DNA from: an uncultured Rhodospirillales bacterium
Lineage (GTDB): Bacteria > Pseudomonadota > Alphaproteobacteria > Rhodospirillales > 2-02-FULL-58-16
DNA length: 13,980 nt
Reading direction: 5' to 3'
Assembly: GCA_913053795.1 (NCBI GenBank)
Contig: CAJXGZ010000030.1
Coordinates: 1-13,980, forward strand
Both the position numbers and the translations under genes were made by a program. Of the stretch, positions 7,825 through 13,980 are shown one piece after another; position 1 is the first letter of the stretch; each line of letters begins with the position of its first letter. Under the pieces are notes generated by a model that had not been told where the DNA came from, did not search any database, and saw nothing but the letters and a program-made list of their open reading frames with translations.

Positions 7825-10077
7825 TCAGGCCGTCGCCCGCGAGGTCCGGGTGGCGGGGAACACGACGGTGACCGTGGTCCCGGTCTTGATGGCGCTGTCG
7901 ATTTCGAGGCGCCCGCCGTGCAAATCTATCAGGGATTTGCAGATCGGCAGCCCGAGCCCCGTTCCGCCATGGTGACGGGACATGATGTCGGCGACCTGCC
8001 CGAAGGGCTCCAGAATCTTCGGAATATCCTCGGCGGCGATGCCGATGCCGGTGTCGGTGATCGAGATGCCGATCTCGTCCTTGTCGTTGAGCCCAATGGA
8101 AATCACCACCTTCCCGCCCGGCGGCGTAAACTTGACCGCGTTGGCCAGCAGGTTGAGGACGATCTGCTTGACCTGGCGTTCGTCGGCCAGCAGTTTCGGA
8201 ATATCCTTGCTCTTTTTCAACTCGACCGTGACGTCGGCCTGTCTGGCGCGCTGCGAAACCATCGAGCAACAAGCCGTCAACATGTTATGGTGGTCGATTT
8301 CGATTTCTTCGACGGTCACTTCGCCAGCCTCGATCTTCGAGATATCCAGGATGTCGGTGATGATTTCCAGAAGGTGGGCGCCCGACTCGTTGATGTTTTT
8401 GGAATATTCCAGGTAGCGCTCATCGGCGTGCGGACCGAACATCTCGCTGGACAGTATGCTGGAAAAGCCGAGAATGGAGTTGAGCGGCGTTCGGAATTCG
8501 TGGCTCATATTGGCCAGAAAATCGGTTTTCGCCCGGTTGGCTTGCTGCGCCTCGAACAGGGCTTGAAGGCGCTCCGATTCGACCCGTTGACGATTCAGTT
8601 CTGACTCCGCCCGGTTGGCCATAATGCGCAGAAGATCGTGAATCACGCCAATGTGCTCCTCCGGGCCGCGGAACATAATGGCGATGACGCCCGTCACCTT
8701 CTGTTGGGGATCAAGCAGCGGTATGCCGACATAGCTTTCGATATTCCAGTCCTTGAGGATGGGATCGCCGGGAAACATATCCTGCGCCCCGCTCGCATAA
8801 ACGCAGTCCTTGCCGGTAGCCACCTTTTCGTACGGCGTGCCGGCGATGGCGTACGTCGTATTTGGCGCCTCGGCGCCGTCCACGAAGAGCGAGAGCGTGC
8901 GGATATGCGCGTCGTCGTCCGGCGGCGATTCGCCAACCAGCGCGATATCGGCCCCCGAAATCTCAACCAGGTTGCCGATCAGTTGGCGGAACGTATCCTC
9001 GCCGTCGATCCTTGATACGGCTTCGGCCAGACGGGTCAACTTGTTTAGGGAATCGGCGATGGCGTCAGCCATGGAATTGAAGTTTTTCCGCAGGATCTCG
9101 AATTCCTCCGGCGCGTGTTTGCTGATGACGCCGACCCGGGCCGACCGCTCGCCGGCGGCCATCCGGCGGGCGGCGTTGACGACAGCCAGCACCGGCTTGG
9201 CCAGATAACCCGTCAGGAACCAGCCGAGCACGGCCGCCACCAAGACGCCGGCGACGATCACGCTCAGCGCATAGAGACGGATTTCGTTCGCCCGTTTTTT
9301 CAGCTCGTCGAAGGGCTGGGGAATCATCACGCCCCAACCCGGCCCCGGCACGAACGTATAGCCGGCGATTACGTCGGCCTTCATTGCCGGGGTGTAGAAA
9401 ATCATCACCCCGGTTTTCCCGCTGATCATGTTCTTGACCGGCCCGAGGGCGGTCATGTCCTTCATGGCGCGGCGCCAGCTGGGCAGCGGGTGCGCCATCG
9501 CCTTGCCGGTCTGATCGACGATGGCGGCATGTCCGCGCTTGCCAAACGTAATTGCTTTACCGATTTCGACGATATAGTCGGTGGTGACGGCCCCGATGGC
9601 CAGCTTGCCGTCGACGATCCAGACCACATAAAGGGTCGGATTTCCCTCCGGTCCCGGCATAACGCCCGAAAAGACGACCTTATCCGGAGACGCGATTTTC
9701 TTGAGAGCCTTGAAGCGTTCCTCCGGCACACGATCCGGGCAGGGATAGACTTGGTTTTTCAGGGTATGGAGAACCCGCCCGTCCTCCAGGGCCGCAATGC
9801 AGATATGGCGGAACCGGAGGTTCTTGAGCAAGGCGTTCGCCCCGTGGACTTCGACGCCCCGGGCAGTGTTGGCGGCAAGCAATTTAAATACCGCCCGGAC
9901 GTCCTGTTCATAGCGCTCCAGCGCGGCGCCGATGTTCCGCGCCAGCAAAAGGTGGCGTTCCGACACATCGGCGATCGCGTTATCAAGCGCCCGGGAATAC
10001 GGCCAGAATCCGAACAAAACAACCGGAACCAGCGAAGCGAGCGCCAGTGACAAAAACAGAAGGTAGCGCAACTTCAT
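7825..10077 (-). CDS. Membrane-bound sensor histidine kinase (Cache-like sensor, HAMP, GAF, HisKA, HATPase)
   Basis: Probable two-component sensor kinase, 750 aa. TM1 is about 4–27. A ~240-residue periplasmic domain (about 28–265) looks like a Cache-type sensor, as found in chemoreceptors and kinases; its ligand cannot be told. TM2 is about 268–290, then HAMP about 291–345 and a GAF-like domain about 350–490 (ESYVGIPLLDPQQKVTGVIA). A short coiled linker leads to HisKA with MSHEFRTPLN (phospho-acceptor H526). The HATPase_c domain has N box NLLANAVKF (642–650), G1 DTGIGI (675–680) and G2 GGTGLGL (704–710). All catalytic motifs are intact. There is no receiver domain, and no response regulator gene lies in the window, so its partner is elsewhere. 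It converges on the tRNA-Lys unit. The Shine–Dalgarno sequence is weak (GAAAAG on the coding strand). Confidence 0.93.
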   Translation of the reverse strand: MKLRYLLFLSLALASLVPVVLFGFWPYSRALDNAIADVSERHLLLARNIGAALERYEQDVRAVFKLLAANTARGVEVHGANALLKNLRFRHICIAALEDGRVLHTLKNQVYPCPDRVPEERFKALKKIASPDKVVFSGVMPGPEGNPTLYVVWIVDGKLAIGAVTTDYIVEIGKAITFGKRGHAAIVDQTGKAMAHPLPSWRRAMKDMTALGPVKNMISGKTGVMIFYTPAMKADVIAGYTFVPGPGWGVMIPQPFDELKKRANEIRLYALSVIVAGVLVAAVLGWFLTGYLAKPVLAVVNAARRMAAGERSARVGVISKHAPEEFEILRKNFNSMADAIADSLNKLTRLAEAVSRIDGEDTFRQLIGNLVEISGADIALVGESPPDDDAHIRTLSLFVDGAEAPNTTYAIAGTPYEKVATGKDCVYASGAQDMFPGDPILKDWNIESYVGIPLLDPQQKVTGVIAIMFRGPEEHIGVIHDLLRIMANRAESELNRQRVESERLQALFEAQQANRAKTDFLANMSHEFRTPLNSILGFSSILSSEMFGPHADERYLEYSKNINESGAHLLEIITDILDISKIEAGEVTVEEIEIDHHNMLTACCSMVSQRARQADVTVELKKSKDIPKLLADERQVKQIVLNLLANAVKFTPPGGKVVISIGLNDKDEIGISITDTGIGIAAEDIPKILEPFGQVADIMSRHHGGTGLGLPICKSLIDLHGGRLEIDSAIKTGTTVTVVFPATRTSRATA

Positions 10078-10640
10078 CGTTTTACGTATCTTTTCAAGGT
10101 CGGCGCCTGGGGCCTGTTTTTTTCAGGCGGGGCCAAAATCAGGCCGCCCATTTTCCTCGTATTCGCCGCCGAAAGATGGCGCCGCCATAGCTGAGCGAAT
10201 GCGCCCCTGATGCGCCGGGCGGACCCGCCGCCGATAGGCGTCCCAGTCATGAAGAAACGCGTTTGTTCCCGACAAACCAACGAATCCGGAAACTCCCTCT
10301 TCGCGACGCCCCGACCGCAATACCGCCATCATTTATCATCCGGCGTTTCCAAAATAACCTTCAGATTGACGCCAACCATATCAATATACCACCATCATTG
10401 GAACTGTTTTCCCTCGGCGGCCGTCCGTTAGCCCGATTTTGGCGAGTTGGCCGAGTCCGGAAGCCCGCTCGGCCCATTTTATCATCATCCAGACGCGCCT
10501 TCGCCATCGGCTCATCTCATCGCGGCCTTGCTTTTTTGCTCCATCAAGGGGGCCTTATTTCTAGGACAAAATGTGTATGCTATATGCGCCAATGATTATG
10601 AAAAAATCGCCATGAGCGTGGACCCCAAGCCCCCGCAACT
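10078..10640. other. Stretch without a convincing gene
   Basis: About 560 bp between the histidine kinase start and the second palindromic element. Open frames on both strands are short and resemble no family I recognise. The part from about 10330 to 10610 is more AT-rich than its surroundings. A 7-bp hairpin, GGCCGAG (10449–10455) with CTCGGCC (10468–10474), is followed by CATTTTATC, too weak a T-run for a confident terminator. The kinase promoter should lie here, but I cannot place it. Confidence 0.5.
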
Positions 10641-10800
10641 AGAGCATTTCCGGACCAAATTGACCCATTCCGTCAGAGCAATTTTGGTTCATGGCAAGGA
10701 AAGGGCCGCCAGGCGTAGTTCGTCTACGGCCAAGGCGCTTGACGCAGCCATGGGCCGAAAGGGCCTGTCGGAATGGGTCAATTTGGTCCGGAAATGCTCT
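10641..10800. mobile_element. MITE-like palindromic element beside hydrolase remnant
   Basis: Inverted arms 10641–10676 (begins AGAGCATTTCCGGACCAAAT) and 10765–10800 (ends GGTCCGGAAATGCTCT) match over 36 bp with one mismatch, the outer 32 bp being perfect. The interior also folds: CATGGC (10690–10695) with GCCATG (10747–10752), and a central CGTAG-TTCGT-CTACG hairpin. TA dinucleotides at 10640–10641 and 10800–10801 flank it, consistent with TA target duplication by an IS630/Tc1-mariner type transposase. There is no coding capacity for a transposase. Its ends differ from those of the element at 4345–4540 except for a loosely shared CAA(A)TT...GACCC core. Confidence 0.72.
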
Positions 10801-10801
10801 A

Positions 10802-11096
10802 ACGTCCGGCATGGGCAAGGCGGCGGTGCTGCCCGACGAGTTTCGGGGCCGGAACCGGGGCGCCCTCGCCGCGCCGGTCCTTCTGATGGTGGCCGAGAAC
10901 GACACGGGGTCCCGGCGCACCCGGGGCATGAACACCCTTTGAGGGAAGCCGCAAGCTGGCCCAGGCCCTTAAGGGCGCGGACCGGGACGTTCGTTACATT
11001 GAATACCCGTCCTACGGCTCGGACGGCCACGCCATGTTTTTCGAAGTGGGCGCCTATTGGAAGGACATCATGGCTTTCCTGAATCAACGCCTTTAG
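10802..11096 (+). pseudogene. C-terminal remnant of an alpha/beta hydrolase (dienelactone hydrolase-like)
   Basis: From 10802 the frame reads TSGMGKAAVLPDEF..., then APVLLMVAENDTGSRRTRGM, then NTL and a stop at 10940. Moving the frame by one base at the T-run 10938–10940 continues it without a break: EGSRKLAQALKGADRDVRY, IEYPSYGSDGHAMFFEVGAY, WKDIMAFLNQRL, stop at 11094–11096. The ENDT segment and the SDGHAMF segment correspond to the late strands that carry the catalytic Asp and His in alpha/beta hydrolases. One extra T would explain the frameshift. The region with the nucleophile and the N-terminal half is absent, and the palindromic element abuts the 5' edge. So this is a truncated, frameshifted relic; a base-calling error could account for the frameshift but not for the truncation. 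Confidence 0.7.
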
Positions 11097-11103
11097 GGAA
11101 TGC

Positions 11104-13980
11104 TTATTTAGCTTGCTCCGGCTCGGTTTCGACCAAGCCGGCGACCAGGGCCAGCAGCGGCGGGATGATGGCCAGGGTCAGCAGCGCCGACAGGGTCAGC
11201 CCGCCCACCACCACCGAGCCCAATCCGCGGTAGAGCTCCGATCCGGCGCCGGGAAAGGCGACCAGCGGCAACATGCCGAAGATGCTGGTCATGGTCGACA
11301 TGAAGATGGGCCGGATACGGTTCCTGACGGCGTCGACAATGGAGTCCTCGAAGCTCATGCCGTCCTTGTGCAAATGATGCAGCGTCTGGTGCACCAGCAG
11401 GATGGCGTTGTTGACGACGATGCCCACCAGGATGACGAAGCCGAGCATGGTCAGCATGTCCAGTTGGTGAAAGGTGAACAGGTTGAGCACCGCCAAGCCG
11501 CCGACGCCCCCGGCGGTGGCCAGCGGCACCGAAAGAATAATGATGAACGGATAGACGAAGCTCTCGAACAGCACCGCCATCACCAGATAAACGATGGCGA
11601 TGGCCAAGACCAGATCCATCATCAGGTGATCCCAGGCCTCGGTCAATTTGTCCGCCGTTCCCGAAAGCTGCAACTTGACGCCGTCGGGCAAGCCGCCGGC
11701 CTTCAGCTTGTCCATGACTTGGCCTTGCAAAATCTCCATGGCCGACTCAAGCGGGATTTGAGGGGATGGCCGCACCTCCAGGGTGACGGTCCGTTCGCGC
11801 TCCAGGTGGCGGATTTCGGTGGGACCGGAGGTGACGACGACTTTGGCCAGCGAACTCACCGGAAGAATCAAGCCCGAGCGGGTGACGATGGGCAGATTGT
11901 TGATGCCTTGGGTCTCGTTGATTTTTTTTTGGTTGCCCTTGAGGGTGAGGTCGATGCGCTTGCCGTCGACGGTGATCTCGGCGACGCGCAGGCCGTCGTT
12001 GAAGGCGTCCAGGGTCTGGCTGAACTCGCGCGCCGTCACGCCGTTGTCGGTCAAGAGCAGGGAATCCGGGTAAATCCGCACCTCCGGCGCACCCAGTTCC
12101 AAACCCGGTTTGGGGCGAAGCTGGTTGCCCTCTTGCCTGGGCAGCAGGCCGCTGATCATGCCGGTGGCCTTCAAGGCCACGTCCAGGACCACCTCGAGAT
12201 CAGGACCGATGATGTCCAGGTTGATGGAGCGCCCGCCGCCGATGGCGCGGCCGAACAGGGACGGCTGGGAGACGAAGCCAAAGGTGCCGGGCTCGCGGAA
12301 CACCGGCTCCTGAAGCAGCGGGATCAGCTCGCCGGCGCGTTGGGGGTCCTCGGCCACCGCGCCGACGAAGGTGGTGGCCCGCCGGGCGACGAAAAAGAAA
12401 AGCCGCATTTTCGGCGATTCGTCCTCAGCCGAGCGAGGCCCCCTTTCGCTCACCCAATGGGGGCGTATGGCGTTCTCCACGTCCTTGGCGATTTTGGTGG
12501 TGGTGTCCAGGTTATAGCCCGGCGGCGGCAGCACCACGCCAATGACCAGATTGCGGTTGCCCTCGGGCAAGTACTCCAGCTTGGGCAGGAACAGATAGGT
12601 GGCCAGCGCCGTCACGCCGCAGATGCCGACCACCACCCCCAGCGCCATGGTCTTCTTGCGGACCACCTGCTGGGTGTAGGCGACGGCCATGCGCTTGAAC
12701 CAGCGGGCGAAATCATCAATTACCAGAAGCTTTCCGGGCAGGTTTAGGGACTTCTTTTTTTCCAAAAGCCGGTTGGACAGCGCCGGTATCGCCTGGGGAA
12801 GGCGGGCGGCGGCCATGCCTTTGAACCACTGGACGAAACGCCAGCGGGCGAAATAATCGATTCCTGGAAGCTTTCCGGACAGGTTAAGGGTCGGCGTTTT
12901 TTTCAAAAGCCGGTTGGCCAGCGCCGGGATCACCGTCGCGGCGATGATCAGGGACAGGGTCACGGAGACCGAGATGGCGACGGCGATATCACGGAAAAGC
13001 TGGCCGACCTCCAGCTTCATCAACAGTACCGGCGCGAACACCAGCACCGTGGTCAAGGCCGACACCATCACCGCGCCCCACACCTGGCGCGTTCCCTGAT
13101 AGGCGGCCTCGTGCGCCGGAACGCCCTTTTGGCGCAAGCGGTATATGTTCTCGAGCACGACGATTGCGGCGTCCACCACCATGCCGACGGCGAAAGCGAT
13201 GCCGGCCAGGGAAATGACGTTGATGGAGCGGCCCATGGCCGCCATGGCGACGAACGACCCCACCACCGACACCGGAATGGCGATCGAGATAATCAAGGTG
13301 GCGGCGCCCGACCTCAGGAAAAGCAGCAGGATAAAGGCGGCCAACAATCCGCCGACAACGATGTTTTGCTGCACCAGATCGATGGCCGAGTCGATATAGA
13401 CGGTTTCGTCGTAGACCTGTTTCAGAGTGAGGCGCTCGGCGGGCAGAACGTTCCGGTTGATCTCGGCGACCTCATGGCGGACGCCTTTCATGGTCTCGAT
13501 GACGTTGGCCCCGGTCTCGCGCACGGCGTTGAAGGCGATGGCCGACTCGCCGAGGATGCGGATAATCGCCTCCGGATCCTTGTAGCCGAACTTGACCTCG
13601 GCGATGTCGCCGATGGCGACGCGGGCGACGCGGCCCGACTGATCGTCTTTAATGCTTCTGACGATCACCGCGCGGACCTGCTCGAGGGTTGAGAATTCGC
13701 CCTCGGTGCGCACCACGTAGCGGCGCTTGCCCTCCTCCACTTCACCGGCGGAAACGGAAGAATTGGCGGCGCGCAGGGCATCCACCACCTGGGACACGGT
13801 CAGGCGGTAGCGCGCCATCAGATTGGGATCGACGATCACCTCCATCTGGCGTTCGCTGCCGCCATAGATGTTGACGCGGGAGACCCCGGGCACCCGCTCT
13901 ATGCGCTCTTTGACGGCGTCCTCGACGAAATCGCCGTAGGTGTGGATGTCGCGTTCGTTGCCTTCCATGCGGGTCAGGGT
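11104..13980 (-). CDS. RND-family efflux pump, inner-membrane permease (partial, N-terminus beyond window)
   Basis: Proton-driven inner-membrane pump of the AcrB/acriflavin-resistance type, working with a periplasmic adaptor and an outer-membrane channel that are not in the window. About 958 residues are visible; the frame stays open through the right edge, and by comparison with AcrB roughly 145 N-terminal residues are missing. Residues below count from Met at 13968. TM2–TM6 occupy about 200–350, with TM4 motif GMVVDAAIVVLENI (262–275): one Asp (D266) where AcrB has two. TM7 is about 441–458. The second half includes GIVVNNAILLV in TM10, with Asn where AcrB has Lys940, a pattern seen in many non-AcrB members. 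The cytoplasmic loop between TM6 and TM7 contains a 47-residue tandem duplication. The stop is 7 nt from the convergent hydrolase remnant. Substrate unknown. Confidence 0.93.
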   Translation of the reverse strand, partial: TLTRMEGNERDIHTYGDFVEDAVKERIERVPGVSRVNIYGGSERQMEVIVDPNLMARYRLTVSQVVDALRAANSSVSAGEVEEGKRRYVVRTEGEFSTLEQVRAVIVRSIKDDQSGRVARVAIGDIAEVKFGYKDPEAIIRILGESAIAFNAVRETGANVIETMKGVRHEVAEINRNVLPAERLTLKQVYDETVYIDSAIDLVQQNIVVGGLLAAFILLLFLRSGAATLIISIAIPVSVVGSFVAMAAMGRSINVISLAGIAFAVGMVVDAAIVVLENIYRLRQKGVPAHEAAYQGTRQVWGAVMVSALTTVLVFAPVLLMKLEVGQLFRDIAVAISVSVTLSLIIAATVIPALANRLLKKTPTLNLSGKLPGIDYFARWRFVQWFKGMAAARLPQAIPALSNRLLEKKKSLNLPGKLLVIDDFARWFKRMAVAYTQQVVRKKTMALGVVVGICGVTALATYLFLPKLEYLPEGNRNLVIGVVLPPPGYNLDTTTKIAKDVENAIRPHWVSERGPRSAEDESPKMRLFFFVARRATTFVGAVAEDPQRAGELIPLLQEPVFREPGTFGFVSQPSLFGRAIGGGRSINLDIIGPDLEVVLDVALKATGMISGLLPRQEGNQLRPKPGLELGAPEVRIYPDSLLLTDNGVTAREFSQTLDAFNDGLRVAEITVDGKRIDLTLKGNQKKINETQGINNLPIVTRSGLILPVSSLAKVVVTSGPTEIRHLERERTVTLEVRPSPQIPLESAMEILQGQVMDKLKAGGLPDGVKLQLSGTADKLTEAWDHLMMDLVLAIAIVYLVMAVLFESFVYPFIIILSVPLATAGGVGGLAVLNLFTFHQLDMLTMLGFVILVGIVVNNAILLVHQTLHHLHKDGMSFEDSIVDAVRNRIRPIFMSTMTSIFGMLPLVAFPGAGSELYRGLGSVVVGGLTLSALLTLAIIPPLLALVAGLVETEPEQAK
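12688..12930 (-). repeat. In-frame 141-bp tandem duplication inside the RND pump gene
   Basis: In coding order, copy 1 is 12930–12790 (IPALANRLLKK...FARWRFVQWFKGM...) and copy 2 begins at 12789 (IPALSNRLLEK...FARWFKRM). Segments 12841–12931 and 12700–12790 align without gaps, and by eye about 77 of 91 bases are the same. The offset is 141 bp, exactly 47 codons. Copy 1 has an extra R-F-V-Q-W after FARW. The repeat lies in the cytoplasmic loop between TM6 and TM7. Confidence 0.88.

Noticed and set aside
9115..10050. Open frame antisense to the histidine kinase (311 aa)
   Set aside because: It is a shadow of the kinase with no recognisable domain.
10074..10332. Two short - strand frames upstream of the histidine kinase
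   Set aside because: They overlap each other in different frames, match no family I know and have no clear ribosome binding site.
10449..10483. Hairpin GGCCGAG/CTCGGCC followed by CATTTTATC
   Set aside because: The T-run is only four bases and no gene precedes it on that strand; not good enough for a terminator.
10447..11082. Open frame of about 211 aa spanning the second palindromic element
   Set aside because: It crosses both inverted arms and then reads the hydrolase remnant in the wrong frame; a chance open frame.
11113..12747. Long open frame antisense to the RND gene (544 aa)
   Set aside because: Composition is Q/H/D/G-rich as expected for the reverse strand of a GC-rich coding region; the RND frame is clearly real.

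Overview
The window (GC-rich, roughly 60%) looks like an alphaproteobacterial chromosome, probably near the Rhodospirillales. The reasons are the leuA–mreB–mreC–mreD–mrdA–rodA gene order and the character of the proteins. This placement is inference; there is no rRNA or other phylogenetic marker in the window.

Left part (1–7615, all + strand): a core block. leuA (2-isopropylmalate synthase) is followed by the rod-shape and cell-elongation genes mreB, mreC, mreD, mrdA (PBP2) and rodA. MreB filaments, the MreC/MreD membrane scaffold, the RodA glycan polymerase and the PBP2 transpeptidase together form the elongasome that makes lateral-wall peptidoglycan. Junctions are tight (mreC/mreD overlap by 4 nt; mrdA/rodA are 9 nt apart) except between mreD and mrdA. 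There a ~190-bp non-coding element with 34-bp perfect inverted ends has been inserted, and it stops 3 nt before the likely mrdA start codon. Upstream of leuA, competing hairpins and a T-run follow a leucine-codon-rich stretch, which could be an attenuator or simply the end of an upstream gene.

Middle (7616–7783): a complete tRNA-Lys(CTT) with encoded CCA and its own intrinsic terminator.

Right part (7784–13980): less conserved content. It holds a large membrane-bound sensor histidine kinase on the - strand with no partner regulator in view, then about 560 bp without a convincing gene. Next come a second palindromic MITE-like element (10641–10800) and the decayed C-terminal end of an alpha/beta hydrolase. 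Last is the C-terminal ~950 residues of an RND efflux pump, cut by the right edge. The pump carries an in-frame tandem duplication of a 47-residue cytoplasmic segment.

I see no CRISPR array, phage, toxin–antitoxin or defence island, and no clearly new multi-gene system. The most notable observations are the element at the mrdA start, the RND internal duplication, the element beside the hydrolase relic and the possible leu leader.
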